Source: Caryophanales bacterium UBA1427 (GTDB taxonomy: Bacteria > Bacillota_I > Bacilli_A > ML615J-28 > CAG-313). From it: a DNA stretch of 56,716 bases. The first letter of the stretch is position 1. Each line of letters begins with the position of its first letter. The stretch spans positions 1 through 56,716 of the forward strand of contig DCTZ01000010.1 of NCBI GenBank assembly GCA_002329485.1, read 5' to 3'. Of this stretch, positions 24,827-33,309 are shown piece by piece. The notes under the pieces are model-generated. The model was not told the DNA's origin and did no database searches. It worked only from the letters and a program-made list of their open reading frames with translations. Position numbers and translations under genes: made by a program.

Positions 24827-25859
24827 TATTGTCGATTTCCGTAAGCTCTTTCAACATCCATTCGATATGAATGGCATAGCCGATTAAAGGGTTATCAACC
24901 GTGACATGGGAAATAGCGCCGATTATTTTGCCGTCCTGAATGATGGGACTGCCGCTCATCCCCTGCACGATTCCTCCGGTTGCCTCAATCAGTTTTTCAT
25001 CCGTTATTTTCACTTTTATTCCCTTGACATCCGCTTCTTCCTGCATTTTTACCGAGATTATTTCAAGCGAAAATTTCTCGACTCTGCCACCTTCGATAAC
25101 CGTCATTAGATAAGCCTTACCTTGATGGACCTCTGATTGCGTTGCCACTTCCACCGGTTTTTTGTTCAAAAAGGACGGCTGACGCATGATTCCGTAAAGA
25201 CCGGTAACACTATTAAGGGAGAATTTTCCCCATTCTTCTTTGTTTAGTACAGCTCTTTTTTCACCTGGTGTTCCCGGAATCGCTCGTTTCACCGATTCGA
25301 CGGTTGATGACAGTACCGTTCCCGTGACTTTGCCGAGCGAAATGGTGGCATCGAAAACGCCGTGTCCGAGAGCACCGAACTTTTTGGTGGCAGGATCAAT
25401 AAACGTTAAGGTCCCAATTCCCAAAATCCGGTCCTTAATATATAAACCGATTGATTTTTCCTGCCCAGTGGTAGTACAGACCAAAATTTTGGTCGTATGT
25501 ACTACCCCATTTCTTTCTAAAGTCAGTTCTGCGGAAGTTTCATCGTAATTTTTTAGATAATTTACCAAATCCTGGTTGGAACGAACGGGTTTTCCGTTAA
25601 AGGAAAGAATTCGATCCCCGGCTTCGATATTGCAGTTTTTCCAGGGGGTTTGCTTGCCGCTTTCGGTTTCCACTTGGTATTTACCGGCCACATAAACACC
25701 AGTGTCCAGTCGGATGCCGATGGTTTCGCCACCGGGAATCAAAGTGTAAGTGGCAGAGCTAAGTGTCAGGTTGGGTTGCAAGGATAGAAAAATTGCCAAA
25801 AAACTGAAGATTAGAGCAATTTTGACAAAAAACGCTTTTTTCAGATTAATCCATTTCAA
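24822..25859 (-). CDS. spoIVB: SpoIVB intermembrane signalling serine protease
   Basis: 345 aa. SpoIVB is made in the forespore, crosses into the intermembrane space and starts pro-sigma-K processing. An N-terminal membrane anchor (residues 9-28) is followed by a PDZ domain (about 75-130, with AGDRILSFNGKPV) and an S55 protease domain with the nucleophile in GMSGSPIIQ near residue 305. It is shorter than the B. subtilis enzyme (about 425 aa), mainly at the N-terminus. The start is a TTG with GGAGGT seven bases upstream. It sits between recN and spo0A, as usual. Confidence 0.95.
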   Translation of the reverse strand: MKWINLKKAFFVKIALIFSFLAIFLSLQPNLTLSSATYTLIPGGETIGIRLDTGVYVAGKYQVETESGKQTPWKNCNIEAGDRILSFNGKPVRSNQDLVNYLKNYDETSAELTLERNGVVHTTKILVCTTTGQEKSIGLYIKDRILGIGTLTFIDPATKKFGALGHGVFDATISLGKVTGTVLSSTVESVKRAIPGTPGEKRAVLNKEEWGKFSLNSVTGLYGIMRQPSFLNKKPVEVATQSEVHQGKAYLMTVIEGGRVEKFSLEIISVKMQEEADVKGIKVKITDEKLIEATGGIVQGMSGSPIIQDGKIIGAISHVTVDNPLIGYAIHIEWMLKELTEIDNI

Positions 25860-25914
25860 TCTAATACCTCCTTTTGTGTCCGATTAAAAAATAAAAAAAT
25901 TAATTTATGAAATT

Positions 25915-25923
25915 TTTGACAAA
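25915..25923. promoter_or_regulatory. Candidate 0A box upstream of spoIVB
   Basis: TTTGTCAAA on the minus strand, about 56 bases before the spoIVB start and just after the recN stop. It matches TTTGTCRAA in full. Confidence 0.4.
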
Positions 25924-25924
25924 T

Positions 25925-27604
25925 TTAATGCCAAAAATTGATCATATCTTTTGCCAAAGCAAGAACCGAGTCGTCCTGTACATCTGGCGAAAGCATTTGG
26001 GCGATTTCTTGGATTCGTCTATCCATCGTCAATTCTTCCAAAACCGTCACGGTCCGACCGTCAACCGTTTTTTTCGAAATCAAAATATGGTGGTCAGCAC
26101 AGGATGCCACAATCGGCAAATGAGTTATCGCCAATACTTGCGTATCCTCACTGATGGTTTTGAGTTTTTTGGCAATCGCGCTGGCGACGGAACCGCTTAC
26201 GCCCTGATCGATTTCATCGAAAATCATGGTTGCCAAATTCATATTTTTCAGAAGATGGGTTTTCAAAGCTAACATAATCCGCGACATTTCGCCCCCGGAT
26301 GCGACTTTGGTGATATCGCGCATCGGTTCGCCGACATTGAAACTGATTAAAATTTCCAAGTTGTCCGTTCCGTAAGAATGGAAAACCGCGCTGTTGAACA
26401 TATCGTCAAAAACAACATCTTTAAAACCGATTTTCATTTGCACATGAACCAAATAAAGATCTTTCAGCGTTTCCTTAATTGCTTGTTCCAATTGGTTGGC
26501 ATTTTCTTTCCGTTTCTGAGTTAAAGAAGTTGCGACTTCCGCCAATTTTCCGTAAGCCGCTTTGACATCGTTTTCCGCATCCACCAAAAGATCATCCATT
26601 TGGTCAAATTCATTGATGCGTTTGGTCAATTCGGTTTGAAAGACGATTAATTCGGGAACAGTTTTCCGATAACGGCGTTTTAAATCTTTTAAAAATGACA
26701 ACCGTTCGTTGATTTGATTTAAGCGCTCTTCATCAAAGGAAAGATGCGATATTTCCGAAGTTATAAAACTTTCAAAATCTTCGATTTCGTAATAAGTATC
26801 GTCGATTCGACCGACGTGTTCCTGAAACCGATTATCGATTTTGGATAGTTTTTTTAAAACCGCGCTGATTTCGAACAGCGATCCGGTAATATTATGGTCC
26901 TCAAGCAAGGTTTTAATCGATGCTAAATTTTTAAAAATATTTTCATAATTGTTCAAAATGTACAATTCCTGTTCCAAATCGGTTTCTTCGGTTTCCGAAA
27001 GATTGGCTTTCGCCAACTCGTTTGCCTGATAGCGCATAAATTCCAATTGGTTGGCATCTTCGGTTGCCCTTTTTTTAAGACTTTGGTACTTCCGCAACGT
27101 TTCCTGATAAACGGCCAATTGTTTTTGATAAGCGCGAAGGATTTGGCGCGATTCTTCGGTTTCGATAAAATCCAAATAATGAACCGACTGAAACAGCTTC
27201 TTCGTGTCGTCTTGCGTATGGATATCCGCGAGTCCTTCCGCAATCGCATTCAATTCGTTAACCGTAACCAAAATCCCGTTGATTCGGGTAGTTGTTTTCC
27301 CGGTTAAGGCGATTTCCTTGCGAATCGAAAGTTCGCGGTCAGGGAGTTCGTCAATCCCGAAACTTTGCAAAAGCTCGGAAATTTTATCGCTGTATCCGGA
27401 AAAAACTCCTTCGATAATCGCTTTTTGATAACCGGAACGGACCATCGTGGATGAGGCGCGATCGCCCAAGAGAAGTCCGATAGCATCAATGATAAGCGAT
27501 TTACCGGCACCGGTTTCCCCCGTCAAAATGGTTAAACCCGGCTTGAAATCGATGGATATATTGTCGATAATGGCAAAATTCTGCACTGTTAACATCGAAA
27601 GCAT
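25925..27604 (-). CDS. recN: DNA repair protein RecN
   Basis: 559 aa SMC-like ATPase that gathers broken DNA ends for recombination. The N-terminal ATPase half has Walker A GETGAGKS near residue 31 and SMVRSGYQ..., two coiled-coil arms lie in the middle (residues 160-370), and the C-terminal half carries the signature VASGGEMSRIMLAL and Walker B MIFDEIDQGVSG. AAGGAG precedes the ATG at nine bases. It starts 6 bases after the dxs stop. In Bacillus, argR and tlyA lie between these two genes; both are missing here. Confidence 0.96.
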   Translation of the reverse strand: MLSMLTVQNFAIIDNISIDFKPGLTILTGETGAGKSLIIDAIGLLLGDRASSTMVRSGYQKAIIEGVFSGYSDKISELLQSFGIDELPDRELSIRKEIALTGKTTTRINGILVTVNELNAIAEGLADIHTQDDTKKLFQSVHYLDFIETEESRQILRAYQKQLAVYQETLRKYQSLKKRATEDANQLEFMRYQANELAKANLSETEETDLEQELYILNNYENIFKNLASIKTLLEDHNITGSLFEISAVLKKLSKIDNRFQEHVGRIDDTYYEIEDFESFITSEISHLSFDEERLNQINERLSFLKDLKRRYRKTVPELIVFQTELTKRINEFDQMDDLLVDAENDVKAAYGKLAEVATSLTQKRKENANQLEQAIKETLKDLYLVHVQMKIGFKDVVFDDMFNSAVFHSYGTDNLEILISFNVGEPMRDITKVASGGEMSRIMLALKTHLLKNMNLATMIFDEIDQGVSGSVASAIAKKLKTISEDTQVLAITHLPIVASCADHHILISKKTVDGRTVTVLEELTMDRRIQEIAQMLSPDVQDDSVLALAKDMINFWH

Positions 27605-27610
27605 AGTACC

Positions 27611-29440
27611 TTACTCCTTTAATACTTTGATTAAATCCGAATATGTGATATGGTGAAGTGCTTTCAGTTCTTCAACTTTTCCGGTATCCAGGAATGTTTC
27701 CGGCAAAGCCAGAGAAGTTACCGAAACTTCGGGAATGGCGCTTTTTATCATTGTCGCAAGCGACGAAGTTTCAATTACCTGTTCATAAACAAAAAGGTGA
27801 ATCTTTTGGGTGGCCAAGTTTTTAAGCAATTCATAATCCACCGGTTTGATAAATCGGGCATTGATTAACCCGATTTTCCCCGCAAGCCCCGCTTTTTCCA
27901 AAGCTTCTTTGATTCCCCATACATCCGGTCCGTAAGCGACTACCGTTTTGGGTTTTACGGGAAGGATTACTTCCCAGGTTCCGAAAGGCAGTTCTTCGAC
28001 CGTTTGATAAGAAAAGCCCGCAAACCCTTGTTTCGGATATCGCAAAAAGAACGGTCCCTCTTGGTACAATAAGGCAACCTCCAACAGAGACAGGGCTTCA
28101 TGTGGGTCTTTCGGCATGGCTATTACGACATGGGGAATGCTCGAAAGAAAAGCGATATCAAAAATCCCCTGATGGGTATCGCCGTCGTCGGGAACAATCC
28201 CCGAGCGGTCGATGCAGAAAATGACCGGGGTTTTGGTCCGCGCCACATCATGAAGAATTTGGTCGTAAGCCCTTTGCAGGAAGGTGGAATACATAAAGAC
28301 AATCGGTATCAAGCCTGCCTGGCGCATGGCGCTTGCCATGACGACCGCGCTTTCTTCGGCAATGCCGACATCGATAAAACGGTCGGGAAACTGATGTTTA
28401 AACTGTTGTAAACCCGACCCCAGCGCCATGGCCGGAGTTATGACATTGATTAAAGGGTTTTTCCGGCATTTTTCAAGCAAATAATCGGCAATTATCTCGC
28501 CGTACATTTTTTGGTTGGGATCACCTTTGACAACTCCGGAAGCTAGATCAAACGGCCCCACGCCGTGCCAAATCCCCGTATTGTCTTCTTCCGCAAACTC
28601 ATACCCTTTGCCTTTTTGGGTTTTGACATGCAAGACCACCGAATGTTTGGCCTTTTTGGCATATTTCAAATAGGTTTCCAGTTGGGCGATATTGTGTCCG
28701 TCAATTCCTTCGAAATACTGAAACCCGAGGGAAGTAAAAAATTGATTGTCGTAAATGTAGGATTTAACGCTCATTTTGAAACGGTTCAGAAACCGTCCCC
28801 AAAACTTCGGCAAATTAGGCGATTGTCTTCTAACCCGAATGCGATTGAAAGTTTTGCCCAAAGAACCGATGTTTTTGGAGATGCTCATCTCGTTGTCGTT
28901 TATGATGATTATCAATTTATACTGATGGTTTTGGCCGAGAAAATTCAAAGCTTCAAAAGCCAAACCGTTGGCAACGGAAGCATCGCCGACCACGACCACA
29001 ATTTCTCCGATGCCGTTTACGCCTTGTTGTTTGGCAACTGCATAACCGAGGCCGGCAGATAGGGCGGTTGAACTGTGTCCCGCTTCATAAATATCGTGAA
29101 CGCTCTCGCATCGTTTGGCAAATCCGCTCAAACCGTTCATTTTGCGTAAATTCCGAAATTCTTTTCCCCGGCCGGTCAGGATTTTATGGGCGTAAGTTTG
29201 GTGGGAAACATCGAAAATGATTTTATCGTGTGGGCTTTCAAAAACCCGATGCAAAGCAATCGTTAGTTCCACTGCTCCCAAATTTGATGCCAAATGGCCG
29301 CCGTTTTGGCTGACGACTTCGAGAATCCTTTTTCTGATGGCTGTTGCCAAAGAATTGAGTTCATCTTTGCTCAGCGTTTTTAAGACAGCCAAGGAAAAAT
29401 GGTCTAAATCAAACGATTGGGTAAGAGGTTTTTTAGGCAT
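27611..29440 (-). CDS. dxs: 1-deoxy-D-xylulose-5-phosphate synthase
   Basis: 609 aa thiamine-diphosphate enzyme that condenses pyruvate with glyceraldehyde 3-phosphate, the first step of the MEP isoprenoid route. The N-terminal GGHLASNLGAVELTIALH, the TPP-binding GDASVANGLAFEAL, and the transketolase-type pyrimidine domain (VGIAEESAVVMASAM) are clear. The C-terminal transketolase domain is complete. It follows xseB by 28 bases, without the ispA normally between. The first MEP step therefore stays in the operon although the prenyl synthase does not. Confidence 0.96.
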   Translation of the reverse strand: MPKKPLTQSFDLDHFSLAVLKTLSKDELNSLATAIRKRILEVVSQNGGHLASNLGAVELTIALHRVFESPHDKIIFDVSHQTYAHKILTGRGKEFRNLRKMNGLSGFAKRCESVHDIYEAGHSSTALSAGLGYAVAKQQGVNGIGEIVVVVGDASVANGLAFEALNFLGQNHQYKLIIIINDNEMSISKNIGSLGKTFNRIRVRRQSPNLPKFWGRFLNRFKMSVKSYIYDNQFFTSLGFQYFEGIDGHNIAQLETYLKYAKKAKHSVVLHVKTQKGKGYEFAEEDNTGIWHGVGPFDLASGVVKGDPNQKMYGEIIADYLLEKCRKNPLINVITPAMALGSGLQQFKHQFPDRFIDVGIAEESAVVMASAMRQAGLIPIVFMYSTFLQRAYDQILHDVARTKTPVIFCIDRSGIVPDDGDTHQGIFDIAFLSSIPHVVIAMPKDPHEALSLLEVALLYQEGPFFLRYPKQGFAGFSYQTVEELPFGTWEVILPVKPKTVVAYGPDVWGIKEALEKAGLAGKIGLINARFIKPVDYELLKNLATQKIHLFVYEQVIETSSLATMIKSAIPEVSVTSLALPETFLDTGKVEELKALHHITYSDLIKVLKE

Positions 29441-29468
29441 GGAAAATCAGCCTTTCTTTTAAAAAGTA

Positions 29469-29687
29469 TTATTTTAACGGTACTTCACCACTTGGCGTCA
29501 TTTTACTGATTACTACTTCTTTGGCAGCGTCCAAGCGCTTTTTGCATTCGGCGCTTAAAGCGATACCTTGTTGATATTTTTCCACGGCTTCTTCCAAACT
29601 CAAAGTGCCGCTTTCCAAAGCTTCGACGATGGAAGTCAATTGAGCCAGCAATTGTTCAAAGGTTAGATTTGCATAATCATTATTCAT
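29469..29687 (-). CDS. xseB: Exodeoxyribonuclease VII small subunit
   Basis: 72 aa, typical length. The signature LTFEQLLAQLTSIVEALESG, then SLEEAVEKYQQGIAL, forms the helical hairpin that binds XseA. AGGAGATAAACCT precedes the ATG. It follows xseA after 65 bases. Confidence 0.94.
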   Translation of the reverse strand: MNNDYANLTFEQLLAQLTSIVEALESGTLSLEEAVEKYQQGIALSAECKKRLDAAKEVVISKMTPSGEVPLK

Positions 29688-29752
29688 AGGTTTATCTCCT
29701 TTTTTATTTTTCGATGAAACAAAACTTTAAACTTCAAAACCGAATATTTGGT

Positions 29753-31183
29753 TTAATTTTCGTCTTTGACAATTCGCAAAATATTCGCATCCACATGACC
29801 GTCTACCATCCGAACTTTAATCGGAAATCGGAAATCGAGCTCGGATACGGAACTTTTGACTTTTTCGTTTTGATAGACAATGCTATAACCTTTTTTCATT
29901 AAGTTCAAAGGATTGAGAATAATCGTTTTTTCGATCAACGCATTTAACTGTTTTTCGCTGTTTTCCAGCTGCGACGCAATTTTAGTTTTGATGGTTTGGC
30001 TGAAAGATTCGATTTGTTGGTCATAACGGTTAATCCGTTCGATGATGATTTCCTTTCGTAACCGTCTGGTGCTGCTTGTTAGGTTAAGAGCAGCCATTTC
30101 CAGGCGATTTTGGATAGCCACATCCAAACGGTTGCGATATTGAATCAAATGCTTATTGGTTTCTGCCATTTTGTAAAGCGGCGATGATGTCAGCAAGCGG
30201 TGATTAAGGGCTTCGTATTGCCGAGTGATTCCTTGCAAAAGTTCGCCGAAATTGGCCAGGCCGTAGGAACCGGCCAGTTTCTGCCAAAGGGATTGTTTCT
30301 TTTCCACCCCGGAAACCGCGGCCTGTAACAGACGCTGTTGCAAATGGTTGACATGATTTACCACATCTTCCCGGGATTTGGAAAGGAGGATTGCGGCGGC
30401 AGTTGGGGTAGCCGCGCGTTGCGAAGCCACAAAGTCGCAAATCGTCACATCCCCTTCATGTCCCACAGCCGATACGGTAGGAATCGGCGAAGCAAACAAA
30501 GTTCGGGCCAGTGCTTCGTCGTTAAAACAGGACAAATCCTCGAAACTGCCCCCGCCGCGACCGATAATCAAACAATCGTGTTTATTGCTTGCATAGACTT
30601 CTTTCAAGGCTCTAATTAAATCGGCCGGCGCATCCCGACCCTGAACCAAAGCCGGATACAGGGTTATTTTGGCAAAGGTGAGACGACGGCTGAAAGTCGT
30701 TATCATATCATTAATCGCTTCCCCCGTGGAAGCGGTTATGATGGCAATACTTTTCGGATATTCCGGTAAAGGCAGCTTTTTCGCCGGGTCAAACAAACCT
30801 TCTTTTTGCAATTGGTCTTTGAGGTCCAAAAACTGCTGATATAACAGGCCAATCCCGGCTTCCGCCATTTTTCGGACATTGATGGAATAAATCCCCCGTT
30901 TTTCGTAAATTTGCACCTTTCCCATCACCTGAACCATCATTCCGTCTTTCGGCATGAACTTCAGGGCTTGGTTGTAAGGGGCAAACATCGTGGCGCTGAT
31001 TTCCGCATTCTCATCCTTCAAAGAAAAATAATAGTGCCTGCCGGATATTTTGAAATTGGAAATTTCCCCTTGCAGATAAACTTCCTGCAGGTGTTCGTCC
31101 ATTTCGAATTTATAGCTCAAGTATCGGGTAAGGGCCGTGACACTTAAGAAACGAACATCTTTAAAAACTTGTTCATTGGTCAT
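29753..31183 (-). CDS. xseA: Exodeoxyribonuclease VII large subunit
   Basis: 476 aa from the ATG at 31183. Degrades single-stranded DNA in both directions to acid-insoluble oligonucleotides. The N-terminal OB domain has GEISNFKISGRHYYFSLKD, and the catalytic region contains IIGRGGGSFEDLSCFNDE and SAVGHEGDVTICDFVASQRAATPTA (in pieces), followed by a long coiled coil. It overlaps nusB by 11 bases. An in-frame TTG six bases earlier is an alternative start; neither has a strong ribosome site, so coupling to nusB is likely. Confidence 0.95.
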   Translation of the reverse strand: MTNEQVFKDVRFLSVTALTRYLSYKFEMDEHLQEVYLQGEISNFKISGRHYYFSLKDENAEISATMFAPYNQALKFMPKDGMMVQVMGKVQIYEKRGIYSINVRKMAEAGIGLLYQQFLDLKDQLQKEGLFDPAKKLPLPEYPKSIAIITASTGEAINDMITTFSRRLTFAKITLYPALVQGRDAPADLIRALKEVYASNKHDCLIIGRGGGSFEDLSCFNDEALARTLFASPIPTVSAVGHEGDVTICDFVASQRAATPTAAAILLSKSREDVVNHVNHLQQRLLQAAVSGVEKKQSLWQKLAGSYGLANFGELLQGITRQYEALNHRLLTSSPLYKMAETNKHLIQYRNRLDVAIQNRLEMAALNLTSSTRRLRKEIIIERINRYDQQIESFSQTIKTKIASQLENSEKQLNALIEKTIILNPLNLMKKGYSIVYQNEKVKSSVSELDFRFPIKVRMVDGHVDANILRIVKDEN

Positions 31184-31616
31184 TCTCAATTACCGATCCT
31201 ACTTTCTCTTTTATCGAATCCAAGACGCGATTGTTGAATTTGACTTGGGTTTCTTCTTCATCGACGCAAAAATATTTCGTAATTTCCATGGCTTCGTTGA
31301 TAACAATCGGAGCCGGAGTAGCGGTGAACAATAATTCATAAGTGGCAAGACGGATGATTGCCCGATCGACATACGACAGGCGGTCCAATGTCCATTTAAA
31401 AAGACTTTGCTTGATGACTTCATCGATTTTGTCCAAATGACTGACCGTTCCGTCATACAGTTCTTGGGCAAAAGCCTGAACTTCCGGCGCCACTTCCAAC
31501 TCGTGGTAATCCTCGGTAAGAAGCAGAGCTTGTTCGAAATCGACTTGGTCCCCGTTATTGATATCGTATTGATATAAAGCGATGACTGATAATAAGCGTG
31601 CTTGTTGTCTTTTCAT
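31173..31616 (-). CDS. nusB: Transcription antitermination factor NusB
   Basis: 147 aa all-helical protein that binds boxA RNA in the rRNA antitermination complex with NusE. The start RQQARLLSVIALYQYD, the middle WTLDRLSYVDRAIIRLATYELL and the C-terminal VINEAMEITKYF plus KFNNRVLDSI are classical. AAGGAT precedes the ATG. It is followed by xseA directly, without folD. Confidence 0.94.
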   Translation of the reverse strand: MKRQQARLLSVIALYQYDINNGDQVDFEQALLLTEDYHELEVAPEVQAFAQELYDGTVSHLDKIDEVIKQSLFKWTLDRLSYVDRAIIRLATYELLFTATPAPIVINEAMEITKYFCVDEEETQVKFNNRVLDSIKEKVGSVIENDQ

Positions 31617-31625
31617 AACGTATCC

Positions 31626-33164
31626 TTATGCTAATGGGATTTGGAACGGTACTACCGCCACCCCGTATTCACTGCACAAATTGCTTGTCACGATATTGGA
31701 CTCCCAAGCATAGGTGATTTTGCCCAAGGCAACATCCGATTCGCTGTCCCAGGTTATCGTTAACCATTCTTGGTTAATCTCGTAATCGATGGCGATTTCG
31801 TCGCCGTTTTCGTCAAACAAATGCAGGGAATTGATAACCTTTTTTTCCTGTAACGGGGAAGTAAAGGCGATTCTTACCATGGAGGAACTGATGACGATAT
31901 TGGTATAATTAGGTGCCAAATAATTATTGCGTTCGTGGTAAGTTTTGGTGCGCGTAGCAAGTACCACCCGGCCGGCCGCTTTTTCGATATCTACCGGTCC
32001 CAAACGTTTGTTTGGTTCGGTTTCGAAAACCTGTTCTAAAGCTTTTGCTTCGAGTTCCAGGTCATCCTGTTCGGTTTGATGCAAATCATAGGTTGTCACA
32101 ATCGTGGTATAGGTGTAAAAATACGAACCCATGGCTTGGGCTTGTCGTAAACCGACAATATCTGCTTCCGCAAACTCGTCTTCTTCGTAGGAGGGTTCCT
32201 GGATAATGTAAATATCGACTTCGTCGTCCAACTGGCGGTAATAGTCACTAAACAAATAAGTTAAAGCTTTGCTGTACAATGTTAAGTATTGGTCTTTATC
32301 TTCGGAAGCACAACCGCTCAGTTCTTGTAAATCGCTTATACCTTGGTACCATAAGATGCCTTGATAACGCATTTTTAAAACCGGACGGATTTTGCTTTCA
32401 AACAAATATCCCATTTGGTCGTAAGCTTCTTTCGAACCAGTGATTTCATCCTTGTAACGGTTTGTCAGGGTCGAAAAAGCACGAACCGTTTCTTTTGTCG
32501 ATATCAGTTCCGGGCTGACCCAGGCGTCCAAATGGGATTCTTCCACTTGAGCTAAAACAACCGCAATCGGGATTTCCAATTTTTGGGCCAGTCCCCAAGC
32601 AAAGTAATAGGCAAAACCGCTGACCTGGTCGGCAAAATCCAGTCTGGCAGGATCAATCCAGGCACCTTGGTCAAAACCTTGTTTGTAAAAACCCATTACC
32701 AAAGGGGAAGCGGTCGGTTCCAAAATCGGCCCCCTGATTTCGCTTAACGGGATGTTGACAAACCCTTCGCCGGCTAGCAGCCAAATATCGCCGAAATGAA
32801 TATCCTTGATGGTTTTTTGATTAACGGAATCTTCGATAACCAAATAATACTTTTTATAACTGGCACTTGGTGACTTAAGTTCGATTTTCCAAAGACCCGA
32901 TTCCATGACATAAGTGTAATTTTGATCGATAAGCCGATTGTTTTCGTCATAAAGAGTAGCAACAATCACGACTCCTTCTTCGGAAGTACCGCTGATGACC
33001 AGATTTTCTTTTTGTTGGAAAAACGCACCGTCGGTCAGATATTGGTCCGTCAAAATAAAAGGTTTGGTCGGGTTTTTTCCGATTGGGGATTGAATCGGTT
33101 GAACGCAAGCGACCAACAGCAGGCCCAATAAAGTCAAGCATAAAATAAAGCTAAATCGTCTCAT
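31626..33164 (-). CDS. Lipoprotein of sialate O-acetylesterase (SASA) fold, catalytic motif lost
   Basis: 512 aa. Signal peptide with lipobox ending at Cys20 (LLVAC), so it is anchored outside the membrane. Residues 40-120 form a beta-sandwich-like domain. The SGNH/SASA region starts at HFGDIWLLAGEGFVN (about 124-137); active relatives have GQSNM there, so the serine is replaced by Gly134. Other conserved blocks remain but are altered: EESHLDAWVSPE and ILWYQGISD (normally WYQGESN). It may bind rather than cleave an acetylated glycan. A GAGGTG site precedes the ATG at 33164, and the gene ends 10 bases before nusB. Confidence 0.72.
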   Translation of the reverse strand: MRRFSFILCLTLLGLLLVACVQPIQSPIGKNPTKPFILTDQYLTDGAFFQQKENLVISGTSEEGVVIVATLYDENNRLIDQNYTYVMESGLWKIELKSPSASYKKYYLVIEDSVNQKTIKDIHFGDIWLLAGEGFVNIPLSEIRGPILEPTASPLVMGFYKQGFDQGAWIDPARLDFADQVSGFAYYFAWGLAQKLEIPIAVVLAQVEESHLDAWVSPELISTKETVRAFSTLTNRYKDEITGSKEAYDQMGYLFESKIRPVLKMRYQGILWYQGISDLQELSGCASEDKDQYLTLYSKALTYLFSDYYRQLDDEVDIYIIQEPSYEEDEFAEADIVGLRQAQAMGSYFYTYTTIVTTYDLHQTEQDDLELEAKALEQVFETEPNKRLGPVDIEKAAGRVVLATRTKTYHERNNYLAPNYTNIVISSSMVRIAFTSPLQEKKVINSLHLFDENGDEIAIDYEINQEWLTITWDSESDVALGKITYAWESNIVTSNLCSEYGVAVVPFQIPLA

Positions 33165-33309
33165 AAAAGTCACCTCAAATTTCAAAAACATTATACACTA
33201 AACAGCCGCTTTTTTCAAGCAGAATCGCCTTAGTCCCATCCTTAAAAAATTTGGGAAAAACGGCTTTGAAAATGAAAAAGTTGATAAATGCCGAAAAACT
33301 ATCCGACAC

